From Mucilaginibacter gilvus (lineage in GTDB: Bacteria > Bacteroidota > Bacteroidia > Sphingobacteriales > Sphingobacteriaceae): a stretch of DNA of 64,000 nt. Below the pieces are notes generated by a model, which saw nothing but the letters and a program-made list of their open reading frames with translations, had not been told where the DNA came from and ran no database searches. The DNA lies in contig NZ_SBIW01000012.1 of the NCBI RefSeq assembly GCF_004054195.1, positions 310,001-374,000 of the forward strand. Reading direction: 5' to 3'. Shown piece after piece: positions 1 through 8,196 of the stretch (positions are counted from its first letter, which is position 1; the number at the start of each line of letters is the position of its first letter). The position numbers and the translations under genes were made by a program.

Positions 1-1
1 G

Positions 2-673
2 CGCGAAGCCGAACATGTTTTTGTGATAAGCCCGGCCATGCAGGCTTTCTATAAAGAACGTTTCGGTATAGCATCTACGGTGTTATTTGGTTCCTCTGGA
101 ACAATTGAGCAGGGTGCCTTATCAAAAAAAATCAGCGGCCCCTTAAAAATAGGGTACTTTGGTGCCGTAGCTGCCTGGCAGCGGGATGCCTTAAAAGCTG
201 TGGCTATAGCCCTTAATGGTACCGATACACAAGTATATATATATTCGGGCGTGGGGCAGTTGCCTGATGATATACATTTGGATGGCGTGCATTTTAAAGG
301 TAGCGTAGCGCCCCAAAATGTGCTTGCGGAGATGCAAAATTACGATGCGGTGCTGTTACCCATTAGTTTTCAGCAAGAGATTCGTAATATGTCGCAGTTT
401 AATATCGCCACTAAAATGAGCGAATATTTAACATCTGGTGTACCGGTGTTGGCAGTAGGCCCCCCATACTCGGCAATGATCCATTATCTTAATGAACATA
501 AAGCCGCTATCACGGTAGCATCAGATAACGAAAACGATATCAGGGAAGGCTTTAAACGGCTGCGTGATACGCAGCATGTTGCCCGGCTGTTAAAAAATGC
601 ACAAAAATTAGTAACAGATGAGGTTGGTGCCGGGCCAATGCGCAGGGTGTGGCAGGCCGTGGTAAACGGCTAA
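2..673 (+). CDS. Glycosyltransferase, C-terminal part (gene cut by window edge)
   Basis: The reading frame is open from the left edge to the stop at 671-673, so this is the last ~224 codons of a longer gene. The visible part looks like the C-terminal, nucleotide-sugar-binding half of a GT-B glycosyltransferase: a KIGYFGAVAAWQ strand at the domain start, then an EYLTSGVPVLAVGPP segment that corresponds to the donor-site loop of GT4-like enzymes. The classical EX7E motif is not clear. It leads a run of polysaccharide genes on the same strand, which supports a role in exopolysaccharide or O-antigen assembly in the cytoplasm. The sugar cannot be told from sequence. The GTG at 23 is an internal codon rather than the start. 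Confidence 0.75.
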   Translation, partial: REAEHVFVISPAMQAFYKERFGIASTVLFGSSGTIEQGALSKKISGPLKIGYFGAVAAWQRDALKAVAIALNGTDTQVYIYSGVGQLPDDIHLDGVHFKGSVAPQNVLAEMQNYDAVLLPISFQQEIRNMSQFNIATKMSEYLTSGVPVLAVGPPYSAMIHYLNEHKAAITVASDNENDIREGFKRLRDTQHVARLLKNAQKLVTDEVGAGPMRRVWQAVVNG

Positions 674-728
674 TGCTTACGCGACAAACAGATTAATTAC
701 AACATACATAACCTTTGCTTAACGTATT

Positions 729-1793
729 ATGGCAAGTTCAGCTAAAAAATTATTGGTAACCGGGTCATCCGGCTTAATAGGGTCAGAAGTTTGCTACCAT
801 TTTGCCGGTTTAGGCTGGGAAATACACGGCGTAGATAACAATCAGCGTGCTATTTTTTTTGGCGCCCAAGGCGATACCCGCTGGAACCAAAACCGCATCC
901 AAACGGACCTGGGCGCAAAATTCATCCACCACGAAGTGGATATCCGCGACCGCGCCGGCGTGCTTAACCTCCTGAAAGAAATTAAGCCCGATGCCATTGT
1001 GCATACCGCCGCGCAGCCATCGCACGATCGCGCAGCAGCCATCCCATTTGATGATTTTGATACCAACGCCGTAGGTACCCTTAACCTGTTGGAAGCCGTT
1101 AGGCAGGTATGCCCCGAATCGCCGTTTGCGCACATGAGCACCAACAAAGTGTATGGCGATAGGCCAAACACTATCGACCTGGTAGAAAAAGAAACCCGCT
1201 GGGATTACGCCGATCCGTTTTATACCGATGGCATTACCGAGGAATTTTCTATCGACCAAAGCAAGCACTCGCTGTTTGGCGCCTCAAAAGTAGCGGCAGA
1301 TATTATGGTACAGGAGTATGGCCGTTATTTTGGCATCCCAACCTGCTGCCTGCGTGGGGGCTGCTTAACGGGGCCAAATCACTCTGGTGTTGAGCTGCAT
1401 GGCTTTTTAAGCTACCTGGTTAAATGTAACGTAGAAGGCCGCGAATACAAAGTATTTGGCTACAAAGGCAAACAGGTGAGAGATAATATCCACTCGTATG
1501 ATGTAGCAAGCTTTATTGATGCCTTCATCAGCGCGCCGCGCATTGCCGAGGTTTATAACATCGGTGGCGGTCGTGCAAACTCCTGTTCTATTTGGGAAGC
1601 ATTTAGAATTGCCGAGACGTTCACAGGTAAAAAACAGGTTTATACCTACGTAGATGAGAACCGCATTGGCGATCACATGTGCTACATCTCCAACCTCGAT
1701 AAAATGCGTGCGCACTATCCAAACTGGGATATCACCATATCATTGGAAGAAACCATCGGGCAAATTGTAGCGGCGCAAGGCACACATAACTAA
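729..1793 (+). CDS. NAD-dependent epimerase/dehydratase (CDP-paratose/tyvelose 2-epimerase-like SDR)
   Basis: Extended SDR of 354 aa. It has the NAD-binding GSSGLIG loop at residues 12-18, an acidic residue after beta-2 (GVDNN), the HTAAQPSHD segment around 92-100 and an MSTNKVYGD strand at 136-144. The active-site YxxxK is present as F183-G-A-S-K187: phenylalanine (codon TTT at 1275-1277) stands where the catalytic tyrosine normally is. From memory, a subgroup of CDP-tyvelose-epimerase-like proteins shares this SLFGASK sequence, so it may be a family trait rather than damage. The product probably modifies a nucleotide sugar for the surrounding glycosyltransferases, but substrate and even catalytic activity are uncertain. 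ATG start, 55 bases after the previous stop, 7 bases before the next gene. Confidence 0.85.
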   Translation: MASSAKKLLVTGSSGLIGSEVCYHFAGLGWEIHGVDNNQRAIFFGAQGDTRWNQNRIQTDLGAKFIHHEVDIRDRAGVLNLLKEIKPDAIVHTAAQPSHDRAAAIPFDDFDTNAVGTLNLLEAVRQVCPESPFAHMSTNKVYGDRPNTIDLVEKETRWDYADPFYTDGITEEFSIDQSKHSLFGASKVAADIMVQEYGRYFGIPTCCLRGGCLTGPNHSGVELHGFLSYLVKCNVEGREYKVFGYKGKQVRDNIHSYDVASFIDAFISAPRIAEVYNIGGGRANSCSIWEAFRIAETFTGKKQVYTYVDENRIGDHMCYISNLDKMRAHYPNWDITISLEETIGQIVAAQGTHN

Positions 1794-1800
1794 AAACTCT

Positions 1801-2916
1801 TTGAAGCTTTTAACCTATCAGCCATTTTCATTGTACTCAAACGGGGGAGGTAACCGCATCCTCCGCCGTTTGTTTAAAGGCCGGGAGGCGGATGTAATAT
1901 CCCTGGTGGTAGAAGAAAACCCGCTGCATCCAAGGCAAGGCACCATTGCCGAAACCATTGTGTACGCGGCACCAATTGTGCGCAAATGGGCGCGCTGGAA
2001 ACTCCGCAACTTTCGTACCTGGCTAAGGCACGGGCTATATAAGCCATCAACCATAAAAAAAGTACAGGTAGCAGCACGTAAAATTGATTACGATGTACTG
2101 CATGTGATAGATCACGGCCCTTTTTCAGCAGCTTTATGTACGGATGAATTTTGCCGGGAGAAGCCGCTTTGGGTATCCTTCCACGATCATTTTTCTACCA
2201 CATACGGGCTGCACGAAAATAGCGCCGCTTTATGGAAACGCGCCAACCGCAGGCTGGTGATCTCCGAAGAATTGGGGAACGAATACGGCAGGCTGTTTGG
2301 GAAAGCCGCCTATGAGCTAATAACCGATGGTGTAACCGCCGCGGAAGTAAGCGAGCCGTTACTTACACCAGGTGAGCCGGTGGCTGTATATTTTGCCGGG
2401 CTTTTACACCTGGAGTATATCCCCTTATTTAAAGTACTGGCCGATGCGCTGGACTTGTTGAACAAGCAGGGCCATCAGTTTAAACTGATACTAAGAGCCA
2501 CGCAATACATGCCCTTTTTAGAGAACAGGGCCTTTGACACCGATTATCGCCCCATGACGCTCGACGATGCCGAACTAAAAAGGGAACTGGATAGCAGTGC
2601 CATCCTTTATCTTCCTATAAAGTTTACCCGGCCCGATTTTTACCTCTACAGCCTTTCTACAAAAATGGTTGGATATCTCGGCGGGGCGGGGGCAATACTA
2701 TATCATGGCCCTCAGGACAGCGCGGCTTGCCACCTGCTTGAGAAAACAAAGGCGGCTGTTTGCTGCGGTAATTTAGGTGCCGAAAAGCTTTCAGCAGAAA
2801 TTCTTAATTTGCTGGCAGATATGCACAACATTTCGGCCAATGCTAAAGCGTTGGCAAAAAAGCAGTTTGGATTGGAGCAGATCCAACAGCTGTTTTGGCA
2901 ACAAGCAGAACAATAG
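1801..2916 (+). CDS. Glycosyltransferase (GT4-like, GT-B fold)
   Basis: 371 aa, starting at TTG 1801 because no upstream ATG exists in frame and the MKLLTYQPFSLYSNGGGNRIL N-terminus is typical of GT-B enzymes (first strand followed by a Gly-rich acceptor loop). A second Rossmann-like half begins near residue 195 (PVAVYFAGLLHLEYIPLF) and ends with a STKMVGYLGGAGAILYHGP segment that corresponds to the donor site. No clear EX7E motif is visible, so the family assignment is loose. It follows the epimerase by 7 bases and is probably cotranscribed with it. The presumed role is cytoplasmic sugar transfer onto a lipid-linked polysaccharide intermediate; donor and acceptor are unknown. Confidence 0.75.
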   Translation: MKLLTYQPFSLYSNGGGNRILRRLFKGREADVISLVVEENPLHPRQGTIAETIVYAAPIVRKWARWKLRNFRTWLRHGLYKPSTIKKVQVAARKIDYDVLHVIDHGPFSAALCTDEFCREKPLWVSFHDHFSTTYGLHENSAALWKRANRRLVISEELGNEYGRLFGKAAYELITDGVTAAEVSEPLLTPGEPVAVYFAGLLHLEYIPLFKVLADALDLLNKQGHQFKLILRATQYMPFLENRAFDTDYRPMTLDDAELKRELDSSAILYLPIKFTRPDFYLYSLSTKMVGYLGGAGAILYHGPQDSAACHLLEKTKAAVCCGNLGAEKLSAEILNLLADMHNISANAKALAKKQFGLEQIQQLFWQQAEQ

Positions 2917-3099
2917 CTATACCTGGTATTTGCTAACTTCTTCACTGCTGATGATCTTGTAACGTGACGTTAGGCATTTGGCACAAAAAAAACGTTGCAG
3001 CGGGATAAACAGCGACAAGGGCTTCAATAACAGAGGCAGTGGTTTTTTGTAATGAAAAGGTTGGTTGCAGCAGTCGCAGTATAAAAAAGGTTTTTGCAT
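2917..3099 (-). CDS. Small protein with two CxxC motifs (zinc-ribbon-like), hypothetical
   Basis: 60 aa, ATG start at 3099, stop directly against the stop of the convergent glycosyltransferase. It has CxxC at residues 8-11 and 39-42 separated by 27 residues, the spacing of a small zinc ribbon or rubredoxin-like knuckle, with a proline/leucine-rich linker between them and a charged tail. It fills part of an otherwise gene-free 420-bp gap. A CAAATATA at 3189-3196 (TATATTTG on the coding strand) fits the Bacteroidota -7 element, about 90 bases upstream, but without a matching -33 TTG. I do not recognise a named family. The paired cysteines argue for a real gene; short length leaves doubt. Confidence 0.45.
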   Translation of the reverse strand: MQKPFLYCDCCNQPFHYKKPLPLLLKPLSLFIPLQRFFCAKCLTSRYKIISSEEVSKYQV

Positions 3100-3336
3100 G
3101 ATATAAATACTATACAGTACAATTGGTATGTTAAAGCATCGGTTAAGAACTTAAACAACAGCAAAAATTAAGAGGGGCTTAATTGGTACAAATATATTTA
3201 CAAACTCGATATTTTTATTAACGAATAAGTAATAATTGTATTACAAAATAACAAACAGTTAAAATTACAGATTGTTTTTGGTTTTGTTAAGAAATGTTAT
3301 TTAACCACCTCAAAATTAATATATTTTAAAAGAGAC
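2917..3336. other. Intergenic gap with divergent leaders
   Basis: 420-bp gap between two glycosyltransferase genes. The left part holds the small CxxC gene on the - strand; the right part (3100-3336) is very AT-rich and should contain divergent promoters for that gene and for the glycosyltransferase starting at 3337. No perfect TAnnTTTG was found on the + strand; the best - strand match is at 3189-3196. No hairpin of note. Confidence 0.5.
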
Positions 3337-4464
3337 ATGCCCGATAATATAAATATCGTTTTTATATGCAGTTCGTTAGAGCCGGGGCACGATGGTGTGG
3401 GCGATTATACACGCCGCTTAAGTGCCACTTTAATAAGGGCCGGGCATAGCTGCGCAATATTATCACTAAATGACCGGTACGCGGAAAATACGCTTGAGAG
3501 CATCCAGCAAGCAGATGGCGTGGATGTACCGGTGCTTCGCCTGTCGGCTGGTATCGAACTCAAACAACGCGTCGCAATAGCAAAAGAATGGGTGGATAAG
3601 ATTGATCCGCAATGGCTTAGCCTGCAGTTTGTGCCTTTTGGCTACCATCCCAAGGGTTTAAAACTGGGTTTAAGCAACCTGCTGCTTACCCTTAGCAAAG
3701 GCCGTAACTGGCATATTATGTTTCACGAGCTTTGGGTGGGCATGGCCAACGAGGAATCAAAAAAACTGCATTTGTGGGGAAACGCCCAACGCATCCTTAT
3801 CAAATCGCTCATTAAAAATTTGAAACCGGCTATTATTCATACACAAACGCGTTTGTACCAAACCCTTTTAGCAAAAATGAGTTTTAAAGCGGGGTATCTG
3901 CCTTTATATGGCAACATTCCGGTACTTGGCAGCACAAATCGTAAACGCCAGGCGGCAGAAATATCCTTTGTGGTTTTTGGAGCGATACACGATAAAGCAC
4001 CGATAAATGAGTTTGCCAGAGAGGCCGGCCAATATGCCGAAAAATTTAAGCGGCCTGTAAGTTTAATTATCATAGGCAGGGGCAATACCGAGCAACAACG
4101 ATGGGCCGATGCATGGGCCGCCGCAGGATTAACGGTGGAACGTTTGGGCGAATTATCGGCGCAGCGAATTTCTGAAGTACTATCAAGCGCAACGATCGGG
4201 CTCTCGGCAACGGCACTGGCCGTGATAGAAAAAAGCGGTTCTTATGCTGCCATGCGCGAGCACGGCTTGCCCGTAATATCGGTGTCTAAAGCATGGACAC
4301 CCACCGGCGTAGCCAAACCGGCAGTACCCGAAGGCGTTACCGAATACACCATCGGCAACCTGGAACAATGCATCGCCAACAGCAAATTTATTCCCTACGG
4401 CAACAGCGTTGACGAGGTTTCTGTTGAATTTGCGCAGGCCCTTACTAATTTAAAAGCGGAATAG
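3337..4464 (+). CDS. Glycosyltransferase (GT4-like)
   Basis: 375 aa, ATG start after a long AT-rich leader. The N-terminus has a strand and Gly/Asp-rich acceptor loop (FICSSLEPGHDGVGDYTRRL) typical of GT-B enzymes that face a hydrophobic acceptor. The second domain begins near residue 208 (SFVVFGAIHDKAPI) with a LIIIGRGN strand, and the region around residues 285-310 (LSATALAVIEKSGSYAAMREHGLPVI) is the donor-binding part, where an EX7E-type motif is degenerate. It overlaps nothing and is followed 7 bases later by another transferase, so the two are very likely one transcription unit. Donor and acceptor cannot be inferred. Confidence 0.78.
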   Translation: MPDNINIVFICSSLEPGHDGVGDYTRRLSATLIRAGHSCAILSLNDRYAENTLESIQQADGVDVPVLRLSAGIELKQRVAIAKEWVDKIDPQWLSLQFVPFGYHPKGLKLGLSNLLLTLSKGRNWHIMFHELWVGMANEESKKLHLWGNAQRILIKSLIKNLKPAIIHTQTRLYQTLLAKMSFKAGYLPLYGNIPVLGSTNRKRQAAEISFVVFGAIHDKAPINEFAREAGQYAEKFKRPVSLIIIGRGNTEQQRWADAWAAAGLTVERLGELSAQRISEVLSSATIGLSATALAVIEKSGSYAAMREHGLPVISVSKAWTPTGVAKPAVPEGVTEYTIGNLEQCIANSKFIPYGNSVDEVSVEFAQALTNLKAE

Positions 4465-4471
4465 AAACTGG

Positions 4472-5617
4472 ATGATAAAAAGAAAAATATGCCTTTTTAC
4501 TGCGCACTCGCCAAAAGTGGGCGGCGGCGGCGCAATATTGAGGAGCCTGGTAGCCAACCTGCCCGATATAGACATCCTATGGACCTATATTGGAAACGGC
4601 CCCGTTGAAGGTTACGAAGAAGGCTACCTGGGCCAGGCGCTTATGGGCGGGCCAATGTTAAAAGATCTCTTGCAGACCCGGCAGATGTTGAACGGCGGCA
4701 AAATCGCGTTTATCGATAACATCATCAAAAAGCTTTTGGCTATAGATTGCGATGGGTACTGGATCGTATCGCACAACGAGGGGTTGCGCATAGCTGTCGA
4801 GCTATCAACCCACCAAACCGAACGCCCTGTACACATGACCGTGCATGACGATTGGGCCGGCGCACTCTGCGCGCGATCTGTTCGGTACAGGTTTATGGCA
4901 GGGGCGGCGCAAAAATTAACGGTTACGGCGCTAAAAACCATTCCATCGTTTGATCTCATCAGTGCCGGGATGCGCGATCATTACCGCAAGCTGAGCGCCC
5001 GCCGGGGCGAGGTATGCCACCGCTATTTACCGGAGAGCGCCATACTATCGGGCGATAAACCGGATAATAAAAACGAGGTGCTGGTAGGCCATATTGGCTC
5101 CATTTACGATAAAAAGGATCTGTTCAATTTTATCAGTCTGCTAAAGGAATTTTATCAGCAGGAAAATAAAAAAGTAACCCTGCAAATGTGGGGCTGCCAT
5201 TTAAAGCTGAGCGATGTGCCGCAGCCACTGCGGCATAATATAAAGTTTTACGATACCCTGTCAGAAGATAAGGTAGTGCCCGAACTGGCGAAGTGCGATT
5301 TTGTTTATTGTATGTATCCGCTCGGCAAGGCTTTGCATACCTTTTCTAAAACCAGCCTGCCAACCAAGCTAAGCAGTTACCTGCAGGCTGCACGCCCCAT
5401 TTTTGGGCATGGGCCGGCAGATAGCACGCTGGCAGAATTTTTAGATACCACAAAATTAGGCGGTATGTGGAGTGTGCGCGATAAACAGCAAGGTTTTAAA
5501 GCGCTGGAAATGATCAGCGCGCTAAACCCCGATCACCAGCAATGGCAGGATGCGCGCAGGCTTTACTTCGGTGAAAAAAACCTACAGGTGATGAACAAGG
5601 CGTTAAACACAAAATAA
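4472..5617 (+). CDS. Glycosyltransferase-like protein
   Basis: 381 aa, ATG start 7 bases after the preceding gene. The N-terminus (ICLFTAHSPKVGGGGAILRSL) is a GT-B first strand plus glycine loop; the second half contains a VGHIGSIYDKKDLFNFISLLKEF segment typical of the start of the donor domain and a TKLSSYLQAARPIFGHGPADS segment matching the end of the donor pocket in sugar transferases. The canonical EX7E signature is not clear, so GT4 membership is an inference from fold pattern and from sitting among other transferases. Likely cytoplasmic, acting on a lipid-linked glycan. Confidence 0.72.
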   Translation: MIKRKICLFTAHSPKVGGGGAILRSLVANLPDIDILWTYIGNGPVEGYEEGYLGQALMGGPMLKDLLQTRQMLNGGKIAFIDNIIKKLLAIDCDGYWIVSHNEGLRIAVELSTHQTERPVHMTVHDDWAGALCARSVRYRFMAGAAQKLTVTALKTIPSFDLISAGMRDHYRKLSARRGEVCHRYLPESAILSGDKPDNKNEVLVGHIGSIYDKKDLFNFISLLKEFYQQENKKVTLQMWGCHLKLSDVPQPLRHNIKFYDTLSEDKVVPELAKCDFVYCMYPLGKALHTFSKTSLPTKLSSYLQAARPIFGHGPADSTLAEFLDTTKLGGMWSVRDKQQGFKALEMISALNPDHQQWQDARRLYFGEKNLQVMNKALNTK

Positions 5618-5686
5618 ATTAGCGGCAAGGCTTAGTTTGCCACATCGTTATTCCGGGCATATTTAATATCTTTCGGGCAATATACT

Positions 5687-6775
5687 ATGTTGAATATAAA
5701 ACCACGCGTTATAATTGGTAATTCGAGTATTTTTTTGGACGCCCTGCGTATAGGCGCTGCCTTAACGGTTTTATACATACACGCTTTCGATCGCTGGTTC
5801 CCTACGCTTGCCCACCCGCAGTACGAGCCCGGCGAACCATCTCACGCGGCCGTAATTATCTTCTTCGTGCTATCGGGTTATGTAATAGCGCATACCACCA
5901 TCAGCCGCAACCGTGGGGCTGTTTTGTACGCCCAGGCACGTTTAAGCAGGCTGTGTTCTATTGTTATACCGGCGCTTGCCATCACTGCTCTCATCGCCTT
6001 GGTGGTTAAACAGGTGGATCCGCAACTGCTTGCAGCCCACTCCAGGGGGCACGATTGGGTACGTTACATCGCATCCGGCTTGTTTGTGAATGAGCTTTGG
6101 CTTTTTTCGGCTGCGCCGCCTTTGAATGGCTCGTTGTGGTCGCTTAGTTTTGAATTTTGGTACTACGCCATATTTGGCCTTTGGTTTTTCCGGAAGGGTG
6201 GCTGGATATCGTTCTTATTGCCCATTGCCGCCGTGCTTATAGCGGGTCCCAAAATTGTGGTAATGATGCCGGTTTGGCTGGCAGGTTACTTGGCCTATAT
6301 CCTCCCAAGGCCAACAGTAAAAGCGGCTGCAGCCTGGTTATTTGTGCTGCTGGGGCTTTTTGCAGCCTGGCTCGCGGTAACTTATATCCCGTTCATTCCA
6401 TATCGTATAGGCTACAAGCCGCTGTATTATGCCAACCAGTTTGTTACCGACTGGGTAGTGGGCCTGTTTGTTGCGGCTGCCTTGTGGATAGTGCCAACCG
6501 GCGATCACCTGAGTACCGAGCATAAATTTGCAAATGTGTTCCGCAAAGCGGCAGACCTCACCTTCCCGCTGTATGTGCTTCATTTTCCGTTGTTGGTTTT
6601 ATGGCGTGCTTTGTTTGGCTATAAAGCGTATGATATGGTGCAACTGTGGCAGGCGCTTATCTCAGTACTAATTGTGGCATCGTTACTGGGTGTGTTGCTG
6701 GAAATGCAGCGCCCGGTGTGGACCCGGTTTTTTAAACGAGCGCTTGGGGCCTCCAAACGCACAGAGAACATTTAA
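5687..6775 (+). CDS. Acyltransferase family 3 membrane protein (OafA/YrhL-like)
   Basis: 362 aa integral membrane protein with about ten hydrophobic segments. Near the N-terminus it shows the acyltransferase-3 hallmark, an Arg and a downstream His in the first helix (DALRIGAALTVLYIHAFDRW), followed by FFVLSGYVIAH, and a PLNGSLWSLSFEFWYY segment that is also typical of the family. These enzymes move acyl groups, usually acetyl, across the inner membrane onto polysaccharides or lipopolysaccharide. Position among glycosyltransferases supports O-acetylation of the local polymer. It has its own 69-base leader but is probably in the same transcription unit as the transferases before it. Confidence 0.9.
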   Translation: MLNIKPRVIIGNSSIFLDALRIGAALTVLYIHAFDRWFPTLAHPQYEPGEPSHAAVIIFFVLSGYVIAHTTISRNRGAVLYAQARLSRLCSIVIPALAITALIALVVKQVDPQLLAAHSRGHDWVRYIASGLFVNELWLFSAAPPLNGSLWSLSFEFWYYAIFGLWFFRKGGWISFLLPIAAVLIAGPKIVVMMPVWLAGYLAYILPRPTVKAAAAWLFVLLGLFAAWLAVTYIPFIPYRIGYKPLYYANQFVTDWVVGLFVAAALWIVPTGDHLSTEHKFANVFRKAADLTFPLYVLHFPLLVLWRALFGYKAYDMVQLWQALISVLIVASLLGVLLEMQRPVWTRFFKRALGASKRTENI

Positions 6776-6923
6776 AGTATCTGCATCGTAAGGTTAAACA
6801 AATAATAAGCTTTGTTTTGGCTGATAATTACAATTTCAATGATTATAATTGTATATTCTTACAATTATGTTAATTTGTATGATTGTTTGTAAAGAAATTT
6901 TATCCCGCTTGGTTTAGATATTT

Positions 6924-8165
6924 ATGAAGATAGTTCTGTCGCACCCAACGGGGAATGAATTTGTAAGGGCGCTTATTAAGGCGCTATCAAAGCAAGGCAT
7001 GTTGGCGGAGTTTGATACTACGGTGGCGGCAGACCCGGCTTCGGCATGGCTAACGTTACTACCGGGCAGTTTAAAGCAGGAGTGGTTAAGGCGTACCTAC
7101 CCTATTCCGCAAGAGGAGATCAATTCATTTCCTTTGAGAGAGTTGGGGCGGATGATACTGCCACGGGTGGGATTTAAAAGTGCCGTAAAACACGAAACCG
7201 GCTGGGCCAGCGTAGATGCTGTATACCGCGGTTTGGATAGTGAAGTGGCTAAGCGTATTTTAAAGCTGGCAAAAGAAAATAAACCCGCTGCTGTATACGC
7301 TTATGAAGATGGCGCGCTGCAATCGTTCAGGGAGGCAAAACAACAGGGGATAAAGTGCATATACGATCTGCCGATAGGCTATTGGAGGGCCGCCAGGGTA
7401 ATGCTTGGTGCAGAGCGCGAACGCTGGCCCGATTGGGCGCCTACCTTAACCGGCCTGCGCGATTCGGAAGCTAAGCTGGCCCGTAAGGACGAGGAAATAC
7501 GACTGGCCGATAGCATTTTTGTAGCGAGTAGCTTTACTGCCAAAACGCTGCAATATTTCGAAGGGGAGTTACCGCCCGTAAGTGTGGTCCCTTACGCTTT
7601 CCCTCCGGTAGTTACGGAAAGGCATTACGAAAAGATAACTGGCGCACGACCCTTAAAATTGCTTTTTGTGGGCGGTTTATCGCAACGTAAAGGTATTGCA
7701 GATATGTTTGCAGCTGTAAAAACATTCGGGAACAAAGTAGAGCTTACCGTTGTTGGTAGTAAACTGGTTGATAACTGCGCGGTGCTGAACGAAGCGTTAA
7801 CAAAGCATCGTTGGATTCCCAGCCTGCCACACGAAGGGGTTTTAAAACTAATGCATCAGCACGATGTATTGCTGTTCCCCTCGTTGTTTGAAGGGTTTGG
7901 ATTGGTGATAACCGAAGCTATGGCGCAGGGGACACCGGTGATCACTACAGACAGAACCGCCGGCCCCGATATTATTACCAATGGCGCGGATGGCTGGCTG
8001 ATACAGGCAGGCTCCACCGAAAAGTTGCAGGAGGCTATAGAAAAAATATTGGTAAAGCCGGCGATGGTTGAAACTGCCGGGCGTGCTGCAATGGCAACCG
8101 CCCAAAAACGGCCCTGGGAAGTTTATGGGCGCGAATTAGTGAACGCTATAATTCATAATAATTAA
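6924..8165 (+). CDS. Glycosyltransferase family 4
   Basis: 413 aa GT-B enzyme. The second domain starts near residue 238 (LKLLFVGGLSQRKGIADMFAA), and the donor site carries a complete EX7E motif in FEGFGLVITEAMAQGTPVITTDRTAGPDII, so a retaining GT4 enzyme using an NDP-sugar is well supported. An AT-rich 148-base gap precedes it, with near-matches but no perfect Bacteroidota promoter, so it may start a new transcript. It is followed 31 bases later by a polymerase/ligase-like gene. The transferred sugar is unknown. Confidence 0.9.
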   Translation: MKIVLSHPTGNEFVRALIKALSKQGMLAEFDTTVAADPASAWLTLLPGSLKQEWLRRTYPIPQEEINSFPLRELGRMILPRVGFKSAVKHETGWASVDAVYRGLDSEVAKRILKLAKENKPAAVYAYEDGALQSFREAKQQGIKCIYDLPIGYWRAARVMLGAERERWPDWAPTLTGLRDSEAKLARKDEEIRLADSIFVASSFTAKTLQYFEGELPPVSVVPYAFPPVVTERHYEKITGARPLKLLFVGGLSQRKGIADMFAAVKTFGNKVELTVVGSKLVDNCAVLNEALTKHRWIPSLPHEGVLKLMHQHDVLLFPSLFEGFGLVITEAMAQGTPVITTDRTAGPDIITNGADGWLIQAGSTEKLQEAIEKILVKPAMVETAGRAAMATAQKRPWEVYGRELVNAIIHNN

Positions 8166-8196
8166 TTATGTTTAAAGTTTATTATCATCTGCATTA

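Noticed and set aside
810..1268. Long - strand ORF inside the epimerase gene
   Set aside because: Shadow of a well-supported + strand SDR gene; its translation has no domain character.
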